DNA of 12,752 nt from an uncultured Bacilli bacterium (GTDB taxonomy: Bacteria > Bacillota_I > Bacilli_A > RF39 > UBA660): the NCBI GenBank assembly GCA_947629425.1, contig CANRDR010000034.1:1-12752 (forward strand), in the 5' to 3' direction. The first letter of the stretch is position 1, and each line of letters begins with the position of its first letter. This document shows positions 5,820 to 12,716 of this stretch, one piece after another. The notes beneath the pieces are model-generated. The model was not told where the DNA came from, ran no database searches, and worked only from the letters and a program-made list of their open reading frames with translations. The translations under genes and the position numbers were made by a program.

Positions 5820-6227
5820 ATGAAAAAAATATTAAATGAATTTAAAGAATTTATAAATAAAGGTAGTGTATTAGATTTAGCAGTAGGTGTTATCATAGGT
5901 AGTGCTTTTACTGGAATAGTAACAAGTTTAGTAAATGATATATTTACACCTATATTAGGTATAGTTATAGGTGGACATGATTTTAGTAATTTATCTATTA
6001 AATTTAAAGATGCTACTATTAATTATGGTTCATTTATACAAAGTGTAATTAACTTCTTATTAATGGCAATATGTATATTTATTATAGTTAAAATATTTAA
6101 TACTTTAAAAAATGGATTTGAACATAAAAAAGAAGAAGTAGTTGAAGTAAAGAAAACTAATGAAGAAAAATTATTAGAAGAAATAAGAGATTTATTAAAA
6201 GAAAAAAATAAAAAAGCAAAAAAATAA
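5820..6227 (+). CDS. mscL: Large-conductance mechanosensitive channel MscL
   Basis: A 135-residue channel subunit of normal family length. MscL forms a pentamer in the cytoplasmic membrane and opens a wide pore when membrane tension rises, releasing solutes during osmotic downshock. Seen: the N-terminal amphipathic helix FKEFINKGSV, the first membrane helix with LAVGVIIGSAF and TSLVNDIFTP (about 17-45), a periplasmic-side loop containing the GGHDF block, a second membrane helix (about 71-95), and a charged cytoplasmic C-terminal helix bundle (KLLEEIRDLL). The start is ATG 5820, preceded by TTGGAGG; an in-frame ATG at 5802 lies before that site and is rejected. The unrecognised gene that follows begins 10 bp after the stop and is likely co-transcribed. 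Confidence 0.95.
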   Translation: MKKILNEFKEFINKGSVLDLAVGVIIGSAFTGIVTSLVNDIFTPILGIVIGGHDFSNLSIKFKDATINYGSFIQSVINFLLMAICIFIIVKIFNTLKNGFEHKKEEVVEVKKTNEEKLLEEIRDLLKEKNKKAKK

Positions 6228-6237
6228 GGTGATAATT

Positions 6238-6999
6238 TTGAAGGGTTTTGTTAGTTGTACAAGAAATATAGAACATTTAGGACCATTTTTTAACGATAAA
6301 ATGAAATATAACGGTTTTATACCTCAGTATGATTTAGATTGTTATGTTGTTCAAGGATATGGCGCATTTATGGGAATTACAAATGTAAATAGTATTGATG
6401 AATTACTAGAAAAATATTATGTCTTTTATAAAGAATATATAAGTAAAGGATATAACTTATTAATAGGACCAGCACCATATGTAGCACCACAACATTCTCG
6501 AGGAATATTTTGTGAAAACTATTTAGATATATTAATTAAAAATGAACCAAATAAAATTGCTATTTTAAATTCTGCAAAAAAGTTAATAAATGATACTATT
6601 AATGAATCTATAAATAGAGAAGAAATAGAACAATACTTAGTAAGTGATTTACATAAAAATGTTTTAATAGCAATAGATTTAGATAGTCCATTTTATACTG
6701 AAAAATTATGTAAAGATGTTAGTAATAAATCTAAAGCATTAATGTTAATAGACTTTTTTGCTAATTATAATGATATACATCTTAATGAACATATCTCTAA
6801 AATAAATAATAATAGAAATATATTAAAAACAAAAATAGATAATATTATGATAAAAGACATATTAAAATATAAAAAAGAATATTTTAATATATTTAAAGAA
6901 TATGAAAATATAGATTTCACAAATAAAATTGATATTGAAATTATAAAAGGTATTGTAAATAAATTTAAAGATAATAATCAAAAAAGATTAGTTTTATGA
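6238..6999 (+). CDS. Protein of unknown function encoded downstream of mscL
   Basis: A protein of about 253 residues that I do not recognise. The first 95 residues look most conserved in character: KGFVSCTRNIEHLGPFF, a YVVQGYGAFMGITNV block, and GPAPYVAPQHSRGIF, all rich in Gly, Pro and aromatic residues. The rest is Asn/Lys/Ile-rich and mostly helical, with a DLDSPFYTEKL block near the middle. No signal peptide, membrane segment or known nucleotide-binding motif is visible. The start is taken as TTG 6238 because AAGGTGAT lies just upstream at the same short distance as at other genes here; a GTG at 6229 falls inside that binding site. It is likely in an operon with mscL and ends in a strong terminator. 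Function cannot be inferred safely from the neighbour. Confidence 0.7.
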   Translation: MKGFVSCTRNIEHLGPFFNDKMKYNGFIPQYDLDCYVVQGYGAFMGITNVNSIDELLEKYYVFYKEYISKGYNLLIGPAPYVAPQHSRGIFCENYLDILIKNEPNKIAILNSAKKLINDTINESINREEIEQYLVSDLHKNVLIAIDLDSPFYTEKLCKDVSNKSKALMLIDFFANYNDIHLNEHISKINNNRNILKTKIDNIMIKDILKYKKEYFNIFKEYENIDFTNKIDIEIIKGIVNKFKDNNQKRLVL

Positions 7000-7025
7000 G
7001 TTTTCTAAATAAGAAAACTTTTTTT
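6999..7025 (+). terminator. Intrinsic terminator after the mscL operon
   Basis: AGTTTTCT (6999-7006) pairs perfectly with AGAAAACT (7012-7019) around AAATA, followed by a T run. The last base of the TGA stop codon (6997-6999) is the first base of the stem. Confidence 0.85.
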
Positions 7026-7038
7026 GATATTACTTTTA

Positions 7039-7047
7039 TGTTATAAT
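7039..7047 (+). promoter_or_regulatory. Extended -10 promoter of the tsaB-rimI-tsaD operon
   Basis: TGt followed by consensus TATAAT (7042-7047), 20 nt before ATG 7068. The -35 position falls in the T run of the previous terminator and shows no consensus, so the promoter probably relies on the extended -10. Confidence 0.7.
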
Positions 7048-7067
7048 CTATAAACGGAAGTGATATT

Positions 7068-7649
7068 ATGTATACTTTATTTATATCTACTTATGATAAA
7101 TTAATAACTATAGGATTACTTTTAAATGGTAAAGTTTTAGAAAAATTAGAAAATTTATCTAATCAAAATCATAGTGTATTAGTAATGCCTATGATAGATA
7201 ATATTTTAAAAAATAATAATATAACTGTTAATGATTTAAACGAAATTATAGTTGTTAATGGACCAGGTTCTTTTACTGGAGTTAGAATTGGAGTAACTAT
7301 TGCAAAAACTCTAGCATATACTTTAAATATTCCTATAAAAACTATTAGTAGTTTAGAAATATATGCAGTAAGTATTAAATCAAATGATAATAAATTAATA
7401 GAAATATCTGATTTAAAAGGTAAATATATAGGTTATTTTAATAAAGATAATGAATTAATAAATGATTTAATTTATTTAAAAAATGATGAATATATAGAAT
7501 TTATAAAAGATAAGAAAAAATATTTAAAAGAGAAAACTGACATAAATTTAGAAAATATTTATAATTATTTAAAAGATAAAGAACCAATAAATCCTCATAA
7601 AGTTAATCCAATATATATTAAAAATATTGAGGTTTTAAATGATAAATAA
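7068..7649 (+). CDS. tsaB: tRNA t6A threonylcarbamoyltransferase complex protein TsaB
   Basis: A 193-residue protein. TsaB is the non-catalytic partner that dimerises with TsaD to transfer the threonylcarbamoyl group to A37 of ANN-decoding tRNAs. Seen: an ASKHA-type N-terminal fold and the hallmark GPGSFTGVRIG (residues 65-75), followed by the AKTLAY and TISSLE blocks. It is shorter than many TsaB proteins (about 210-230), with loss in the C-terminal half. The start has AAGTGAT close upstream. It is the first gene of a three-gene operon; its last codons overlap the start of rimI by 11 bp. The Lys/Asn-rich C-terminal part reflects base composition. Confidence 0.93.
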   Translation: MYTLFISTYDKLITIGLLLNGKVLEKLENLSNQNHSVLVMPMIDNILKNNNITVNDLNEIIVVNGPGSFTGVRIGVTIAKTLAYTLNIPIKTISSLEIYAVSIKSNDNKLIEISDLKGKYIGYFNKDNELINDLIYLKNDEYIEFIKDKKKYLKEKTDINLENIYNYLKDKEPINPHKVNPIYIKNIEVLNDK

Positions 7650-8049
7650 TTGTACTATAAAAGATATAGATACTATTATTAATTTAGGCAAGAATTTTAA
7701 TAATAATTTTGATAAATTAAATAATATAAATGAATTAATAGAAAATAATAATATATTAGGTTATTATATTGATAATAAATTAGTTAGTATGTTAATTTTT
7801 AATAAATTATATGAAACTATAGATATATTATATTTAATAGTAGATGAAAACTTTAGAAGAAAACATATTGCATCTAATTTATTAGAATACTTAATTAATA
7901 ATTATGAATTTTATCATATTATGTTAGAAGTTAATATTAATAATATAAATGCTATAAATTTATATAAAAAATATAATTTTAAAATAATAAATATTAGAAA
8001 AAAATATTATCAAAATGAAGATGCATATCAAATGGAGTTGATAAAATGA
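7639..8049 (+). CDS. rimI: GNAT N-acetyltransferase, RimI type (ribosomal protein S18 alanine acetyltransferase)
   Basis: A 136-residue GNAT-family enzyme using acetyl-CoA. Seen: LYLIVDENFRRKHIASNLL, the acetyl-CoA binding motif A region with RRKHIA in place of the usual RxxGxG/A loop, then INAINLYKKYNFKIINIRKKYY and EDAYQMEL, matching the RimI consensus N-AI-LY-k-GF-R-YY-eDA-M. The loop Gly is replaced by His (RRKHIA), and GF by NF, so the motif has drifted. Its place between tsaB and tsaD is the classic arrangement. It overlaps tsaB by 11 bp, with a GAGG site 6 nt before its ATG, and overlaps tsaD by 4 bp (ATGA). Known RimI enzymes acetylate S18; substrate here is inferred. Confidence 0.85.
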   Translation: MINNCTIKDIDTIINLGKNFNNNFDKLNNINELIENNNILGYYIDNKLVSMLIFNKLYETIDILYLIVDENFRRKHIASNLLEYLINNYEFYHIMLEVNINNINAINLYKKYNFKIINIRKKYYQNEDAYQMELIK

Positions 8050-9059
8050 AAGATGTTTATATATTAGGTGTAGAAAGTAGCTGTGACGAAACAAGTATAT
8101 CTATTGTAAAAAATGGTTCTGTTGAAATTGCTACTACAGTTTTAACACAAATGGATACTCATGCAATGTATGGTGGAGTAGTGCCTGAAATAGCTAGTAG
8201 AATGCATACAGAAAATATTACTCTAGTATTAGAAGATTTATTAAGTAAAACTGATTTAAGTGTTAGTGATATGGATGCTATTGCGGTATGTTATGCTCCA
8301 GGTTTATTAGGTAGTTTACTTGTAGGAATAGAGTTTGCTAAAACATTAGCATTAGTTTATAATAAACCATTAATAAAAGTACATCATATTGCAGGACATA
8401 TTTATGCAAATAATTTAGTAAAAGAAATTAAATTTCCAACTCTAGCTTTAGTAGTAAGTGGAGGACATACTGAATTAGTAAGAATGGATGACGATTATAG
8501 TTTTAAAGTATTAGGAACAACATTAGATGATGCTATAGGAGAATGTTTTGATAAAGTAGCAAGAGTATTAGATTTAAAATATCCAGGTGGGCCTAATATA
8601 GAAAAACTAGCTAAATTAGGTAAGAATACATATAATTTACCAATACCAATGAATAATAATGAACTTAATTTTTCTTTTAGTGGTTTAAAAAGTGCTGTAA
8701 TTAATTTAGTTCATAATGAAAAACAAAGAGGTAATATAATTAATAAAGAAGATTTAGCATGTTCATTTCAAACAATTGCAGTAGATGAATTAATTAGAAA
8801 AACAAAACTTGCAATTATTAAAACAAATATAAAAAGATTAATAGTAGCAGGTGGAGTAAGTGCCAATAGTTATTTAAGAGAAAAATTAAATGAGTTATGT
8901 AATGAATTAGATGTAGATTTATCTATTCCACCACTTAAATATTGTACAGATAATGCAACTATGATAGCATGTGCTGCATATCCATTATATTTAAAAAAAG
9001 AATTTACTGATTTTTCTTTAAATGGTAAAAGTCAAGAATATTTCTTTACAAATAAATAG
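8046..9059 (+). CDS. tsaD: tRNA N6-adenosine threonylcarbamoyltransferase TsaD
   Basis: The 337-residue catalytic subunit (Kae1/Gcp family) that transfers threonylcarbamoyl from threonylcarbamoyl-AMP to adenosine 37 of tRNA. Seen: GVESSCDETS (residues 8-17), EIASRMH, HHIAGHIYAN with metal-binding His114 and His118, LVVSGGHTEL (135-144), the YPGGPNIEKLA block, FSFSGLKSAV, and VAGGVSANSYLR, ending with the DNATMIA block whose Asp is the third metal ligand. Length is normal and all motifs are intact. The start codon overlaps the rimI stop as ATGA, so translation is coupled. The partner genes tsaC/ywlC and tsaE are not in this window. Confidence 0.97.
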   Translation: MKDVYILGVESSCDETSISIVKNGSVEIATTVLTQMDTHAMYGGVVPEIASRMHTENITLVLEDLLSKTDLSVSDMDAIAVCYAPGLLGSLLVGIEFAKTLALVYNKPLIKVHHIAGHIYANNLVKEIKFPTLALVVSGGHTELVRMDDDYSFKVLGTTLDDAIGECFDKVARVLDLKYPGGPNIEKLAKLGKNTYNLPIPMNNNELNFSFSGLKSAVINLVHNEKQRGNIINKEDLACSFQTIAVDELIRKTKLAIIKTNIKRLIVAGGVSANSYLREKLNELCNELDVDLSIPPLKYCTDNATMIACAAYPLYLKKEFTDFSLNGKSQEYFFTNK

Positions 9060-9077
9060 TTTAACAGCTATTTTTTT
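9054..9077 (+). terminator. Intrinsic terminator of tsaD, stem includes the stop codon
   Basis: AAATAG (9054-9059, containing the TAG stop) pairs with CTATTT (9068-9073) around an 8-nt loop and runs into seven T. The stem is AT-rich and short, so strength may be moderate. Confidence 0.65.
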
Positions 9078-9097
9078 ATTTATTAAATAAATGAATT

Positions 9098-9166
9098 CTG
9101 CTAATTACACAACAAAAAGTCTGCTAAATGCACAACAAAAAGTCTGCTAATTGCACAATAAGTATT
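9098..9166. repeat. Three tandem 23-bp repeats in the tsaD-phosphoketolase gap
   Basis: Units start at 9098, 9121 and 9144, each beginning CTGCTAA followed by a CACAA core. Units 1 and 2 differ at only two positions; unit 3 is the same up to CACAA and then decays. On the minus strand the unit reads TTGTGCA-TTAGCAGACTTTTT. No coding sequence crosses it. Repeated TGTGCAA-type motifs at this spacing recall transposase binding sites at ends of IS21-like elements, but no transposase is present. The role is unknown; regulatory binding sites are an alternative. Confidence 0.8.
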
Positions 9167-9191
9167 AAATCTATTTATTATATTGAATTGT

Positions 9192-9217
9192 AAAATGGAG
9201 TTTATACTCTTTTTTTT
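9192..9217 (+). terminator. Intrinsic terminator in the gap before the phosphoketolase gene
   Basis: GAGT (9198-9201) pairs with ACTC (9206-9209) around TTAT, flanked by a G.T pair and, after one mismatch, four A-T pairs, then a run of eight T. It is separate from the tsaD terminator, so it may be a backup or may end a transcript crossing the 23-bp repeats. Confidence 0.6.
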
Positions 9218-9229
9218 ATTTATTATAAA

Positions 9230-9238
9230 TGGTATAAT
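9230..9238 (+). promoter_or_regulatory. Extended -10 promoter of the phosphoketolase gene
   Basis: TGg followed by TATAAT (9233-9238), 24 nt before ATG 9263. No -35 consensus is visible in the T run upstream. No catabolite-repression-type operator was recognised nearby. Confidence 0.7.
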
Positions 9239-9262
9239 CTTTATAGAATAAGGGTGTGCTAT

Positions 9263-11608
9263 ATGGATACAAATTTAGAAAATGTTTTAACAAATGAAGA
9301 ATTAATAAGTATAGATGGTTTTTTTAGAGCTGCTAATTATCTTTCTTGTGCTCAACTTTATTTATTAGATAATGTTTTATTAAAAAGAAAATTAGAATTA
9401 TCAGATATAAAGCCAAGATTAGTAGGACACTGGGGTACAGCACCGGGACAAAATTTTATATATGCACATTTAAATAGAATAATAAAAAAATATAATTTAG
9501 AAATGATGTATTTTTCTGGGCCTGGACATGGTGGACAGGCAATGATTGCAAATAATTATTTAGAAGGAACATATACTAAATTTTATCCTGAAATAACAGA
9601 AGATGAAGAAGGAATTAAAAAACTTTGTAGAAGATTTTCTTTTCCAGGTGGAGTATCAAGTCATGTTGCACCAGAAACACCAGGTTCTATTCATGAGGGT
9701 GGAGAATTAGGTTATAGTCTTGCACATGCATATGGAGCAGTTTTAGATAATCCTAATCTAATTGCAGCATGTGTTGTAGGAGATGGAGAAGCAGAAACAG
9801 GTACCCTTGCAACAAGTTGGCATTTAAATAAATTTATAAATCCAAAAACAGATGGAGTAGTTTTACCAATATTACATTTAAATGGTTATAAAATTGCAAA
9901 TCCAACAATACTTGGAAGAACTAGTGATGAAGATTTAACTAAAATGTTTGAAGGTATGGGTTATGAAGTATTAATAGTAAGTGGTAATGATCCAATAAAA
10001 ATGCATAAACTAATGTCTTTTACATTAGATAAAGCGATAATGATGATAAAAAATAGAAAAATTTTAGCATCAAATAATATAGAAACAAATAATAAATTGC
10101 CTTTAATAATTTTAAGAAGTCCTAAAGGATGGACTGGACCTAAATTAGTAGATAATAAATTAATTGAAGGAACATTTAGATCACATCAAGTACCAATAAC
10201 AGTAGACATAGAACATCCAGAATTATTATCAACATTAGAAAGTTGGTTAAAAAGCTACAAACCTGAAGAATTATTTGATGAAGAAGGAAAATTAAAAGAA
10301 GAGTATAAATTATTTGTACCTGATGAAGATTTAAGAATGGGTAATAGCAAATACGCTAATGGCGGATTAATAAAGGAAAATTTAATATTACCTAATGTTT
10401 TAGATTATGGTGTTAAAATAAGCAATCATGGTGAACAAACTGGTATGAATATGAAAGAATTAGGAAAATACATAAAAGATGTAATACTTTATAATGAACC
10501 TTATAAAAATTTTAGAATATTTGGACCAGATGAAGCATTATCTAATAGATTAAATTATATATTTGATGTTACTAATAGAGAATGGAATACAAATTTATAT
10601 TTAGATGATGAATATTTAAATAATTATGGTAGAGTAATAGATTCATTTTTATCAGAAAATGTATGTTTAGGACTACTTGAAGGTTATGTATTAACTGGAA
10701 GACATGGATTTTTCCATACTTATGAAGCATTTTCAAGAATAATAGATTCTATGGTTAGTCAACATGCAAAATGGATTAAAGCATCTAGTGAAGTATATTT
10801 TAGAAAACCAGTTTCATCAATTAATATAATATTAACAAGTCATATATGGCAACAAGATCATAATGGGTATACACATCAAGAACCTGGCTTTTTAAATCAT
10901 TTAGCAAGTAAGAAGAAAGATGGTATTGGAATTTATTTACCAGCTGATTCAAATACATTAATTTGTACAATGGAACATTGCTTAAAAACTGAAAATAAAA
11001 TAAACGCAATAGTAGCTAGCAAACATTTAACACCAGAATGGTTAAATATGGAAGATGCAAAAAAACATTTTGAAAAAGGTATAAGTATATGGAATTGGGC
11101 TAGTGCAGAGAATCCTGATATAATACTTACGGCAATTGGAGATACACCAACTATAGAAGTTCTTGCTGCTAAAACTATTATAAAAAAATATATTCCAGAA
11201 CTTAAAGTAAGAGTAGTAAATGTAGTTAATTTAATGAAATTAGATAGTACTGTTGGATTAAGTGATGATGAATATAATGACATATTTACAACTGATAAAC
11301 CAAATATAATAGTATTTCATGGATATCCTAATTTAATAAAAGAATTAATATATGAAAGAACTAATAGAAACGTATTAATATTAGGATATAATGAAGAAGG
11401 TGCAATAACAACACCATTTGATATGAGAGTAAGAAATAAAATAGATAGATTTAATATATGTTTAAACGTAGCAGAATATGTAAAAAATAATTTTAATTGT
11501 AGTGATTTAATAAAATATTCTTTAATGGAATTATTAAAACATAAAGACCATATAAGAGTATATGGAAAAGATTTAGATGAAGTAACTAATTGGAAATGGT
11601 CTAATTAA
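9263..11608 (+). CDS. xfp: Phosphoketolase (xylulose-5-phosphate/fructose-6-phosphate)
   Basis: A 781-residue thiamine diphosphate enzyme close to the usual family length. It cleaves xylulose 5-phosphate (and in some members fructose 6-phosphate) with phosphate to give acetyl phosphate plus glyceraldehyde 3-phosphate or erythrose 4-phosphate, the key step of the phosphoketolase pathway. Seen: GHWGTAPGQNFIYAHLNR (His56), GPGHGGQA (86-93), CVVGDGEAETG with the TPP-binding GDG (173-175), LNGYKIANPTILGR, SPKGWTGPK, GRHGFFHTYEAF, QDHNGYTHQEPGF, and a C-terminal VRVVNVVNLM block. All core motifs look intact. The start is ATG 9263 after AAGGGTG; a GTG at 9254 lies inside that site. It is transcribed alone. 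Substrate preference cannot be read from sequence. Acetate kinase, which would turn acetyl phosphate into ATP, is not in the window. Confidence 0.96.
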   Translation: MDTNLENVLTNEELISIDGFFRAANYLSCAQLYLLDNVLLKRKLELSDIKPRLVGHWGTAPGQNFIYAHLNRIIKKYNLEMMYFSGPGHGGQAMIANNYLEGTYTKFYPEITEDEEGIKKLCRRFSFPGGVSSHVAPETPGSIHEGGELGYSLAHAYGAVLDNPNLIAACVVGDGEAETGTLATSWHLNKFINPKTDGVVLPILHLNGYKIANPTILGRTSDEDLTKMFEGMGYEVLIVSGNDPIKMHKLMSFTLDKAIMMIKNRKILASNNIETNNKLPLIILRSPKGWTGPKLVDNKLIEGTFRSHQVPITVDIEHPELLSTLESWLKSYKPEELFDEEGKLKEEYKLFVPDEDLRMGNSKYANGGLIKENLILPNVLDYGVKISNHGEQTGMNMKELGKYIKDVILYNEPYKNFRIFGPDEALSNRLNYIFDVTNREWNTNLYLDDEYLNNYGRVIDSFLSENVCLGLLEGYVLTGRHGFFHTYEAFSRIIDSMVSQHAKWIKASSEVYFRKPVSSINIILTSHIWQQDHNGYTHQEPGFLNHLASKKKDGIGIYLPADSNTLICTMEHCLKTENKINAIVASKHLTPEWLNMEDAKKHFEKGISIWNWASAENPDIILTAIGDTPTIEVLAAKTIIKKYIPELKVRVVNVVNLMKLDSTVGLSDDEYNDIFTTDKPNIIVFHGYPNLIKELIYERTNRNVLILGYNEEGAITTPFDMRVRNKIDRFNICLNVAEYVKNNFNCSDLIKYSLMELLKHKDHIRVYGKDLDEVTNWKWSN

Positions 11609-11627
11609 TTACTTTTTTTAATATTTA

Positions 11628-11636
11628 TGTTAATAT
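11628..11636 (+). promoter_or_regulatory. Extended -10 promoter of the 11657 gene
   Basis: TGt followed by TAATAT (11631-11636), 20 nt before ATG 11657, with AAGGAG at 11643-11648. A TTACTT at 11609-11614 could be a weak -35 at 16-bp spacing. Confidence 0.5.
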
Positions 11637-11656
11637 ATATTTAAGGAGAGATATTT

Positions 11657-12199
11657 ATGTTATATGATAATAAAGCTTTTTATGTATTTGTAACAGATGA
11701 TGAATTTCATACTAAAAAAATGTATTATAAAGATAATGAATTAAATGGTAGATTAATAATATCTTATTATGAATTAGATGATGATATTGTAATAAAGATA
11801 AATTATCCTAATAAAGAAATATTAAGTAAAGAAGTAGATTTAAAAACTTATAAATTAAAAACTAAATATTATATAGAAAGAATAGAATCTAATGGTTATG
11901 AAGAATATCCAACTACTTATGAAAAAATATATGGATTAGGAATATATAAAAAATTCTTTGTAAATGGTTATACTCCAGATATGAATTCTGTAAAAAAATA
12001 TTTAGAATATGATTATTTAGAATATAATGAACTAGATACTATAGCAGAGAATAAAAAAGAATTATCAGAATTAGAAGACTTATATAATAAATGTCTTGAT
12101 TTTGATAATCCAGAAATAGTTAAAAATAAATTTTTAGAATATGATAAGAATTTCTTAAATATTACTAAGAATTTTAAAGATGATGAGTTTTTAATATAA
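11657..12199 (+). CDS. Acidic hypothetical protein
   Basis: A 180-residue protein that I do not recognise. It is rich in Asp, Glu, Lys, Tyr and Asn. No signal peptide, membrane helix or metal-binding cysteine cluster is seen. The first half looks beta-rich (FYVFVTDDEFHTKKMYY, RLIISYYELDDDIVIKI); a GLGIYKKFFVNGYTP block lies in the middle; the last 45 residues look helical (ELSELEDLYNKCL). The start is supported by AAGGAG. It has its own promoter and no terminator of its own directly after the stop, where it overlaps cwlJ tail to tail by 9 bp. Confidence 0.75.
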   Translation: MLYDNKAFYVFVTDDEFHTKKMYYKDNELNGRLIISYYELDDDIVIKINYPNKEILSKEVDLKTYKLKTKYYIERIESNGYEEYPTTYEKIYGLGIYKKFFVNGYTPDMNSVKKYLEYDYLEYNELDTIAENKKELSELEDLYNKCLDFDNPEIVKNKFLEYDKNFLNITKNFKDDEFLI

Positions 12200-12616
12200 T
12201 TCTTTACAAGTACCTTGTGTAGGATTATAAAAACAATGATTTTTATATCTACCAGCAAGAGGTTGTCCATAAAAGTTAGAATTACAGCTATTTCCAGTAC
12301 CTGGTGCATAAAACCATAATGAATGAGTAGCAGGGTAGTAGTATTCTCCAGTAATAACTCTTTTAGCAAGATCTTTTTCTAATTTTGTACTACTTGAATA
12401 AAATAAAGATGAATTAACTCCAGAAAAACCTCCAGGATTTTGATAAACTACATCATATAAAGTTCTAATATTTTTAAAAATATCACAATTAGCAATAGCA
12501 CGATTTACAATAACATTTCCTACCATTAACATACCTAAATTACCTTCACCTAATGCTTCCGCTCGCATTAACCTTGCAACTAAATCTAATTCTTTAGCAG
12601 TATAACTAACTAACAC
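12191..12616 (-). CDS. cwlJ: Spore germination cell wall hydrolase, CwlJ type
   Basis: A 141-residue SleB/CwlJ-family (hydrolase_2) protein. In Bacillus, CwlJ sits in the spore coat and cleaves cortex peptidoglycan during germination. Seen: DLVARLMRAEALGEG (catalytic Glu of the family in RAE, residue 20), GMLMVGNVIVNR, a RTLYDVVYQNPGGF block, SLWFY, and GRYKNHCFY followed by TQGTC. These match Bacillus CwlJ block for block as I recall it, and the length is nearly the same (about 142). There is no signal peptide or peptidoglycan-binding domain, which separates CwlJ from SleB. The start is GTG at 12616, placed 4 nt after AGGTGAT; an upstream GTG (12625) overlaps that site. The partner gerQ is not seen nearby. 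A vegetative cell wall hydrolase of the same family is the alternative. Confidence 0.85.
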   Translation of the reverse strand: MLVSYTAKELDLVARLMRAEALGEGNLGMLMVGNVIVNRAIANCDIFKNIRTLYDVVYQNPGGFSGVNSSLFYSSSTKLEKDLAKRVITGEYYYPATHSLWFYAPGTGNSCNSNFYGQPLAGRYKNHCFYNPTQGTCKELY

Positions 12617-12632
12617 ATAAATCACCTAAAAT

Positions 12633-12660
12633 ATTATATGAAGAGTTAAAAAAAATATTA
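12633..12660 (-). promoter_or_regulatory. Sigma-E-like promoter of cwlJ
   Basis: On the minus strand TAATATT (12660-12654), a 13-nt spacer and CATATAAT (12640-12633) resemble the sporulation sigma-E consensus (GHATATT, about 14 nt, CATAHAHT): six of seven and eight of eight positions. The -10 ends 16 nt before the GTG start. The same TATAAT could also serve the housekeeping factor, though it lacks the TGn extension typical of this window. Confidence 0.5.
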
Positions 12661-12687
12661 TAAATCTATAATATCCAGAGTGTAGAC

Positions 12688-12716
12688 AAACCCCTAGAAT
12701 TTTTCTAGAGGTTTTC
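12688..12716 (+). terminator. Strong hairpin terminator upstream of cwlJ, reading on the plus strand
   Basis: AAACC (12688-12692) pairs with GGTTT (12710-12714), one C.A mismatch, then CTAGA (12694-12698) with TCTAG (12704-12708), followed by TTTTC. Plus-strand reading has the better T tract; the minus strand has only TTTG. No plus-strand gene lies directly before it, so it probably stops read-through from 11657-12199 antisense to cwlJ, or belongs to a small transcript. Confidence 0.6.

Noticed and set aside
9060..9262. A CRISPR array at the 23-bp repeats
   Set aside because: The units are directly adjacent with no unique spacers, there are only three, and no cas genes are near.
10821..11283. 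Two minus-strand open frames inside the phosphoketolase gene
   Set aside because: They are antisense shadows of a fully conserved gene and have no start signals.
11600..11620. Terminator directly after the phosphoketolase stop codon
   Set aside because: A T run is present, but the only stem is the AT-only palindrome TAATTAATTA with no room for a loop, so I could not support a terminator.
12013..12369. Minus-strand open frame across the end of cwlJ and the 11657 gene
   Set aside because: It overlaps two better supported genes in other frames and shows no protein family features.
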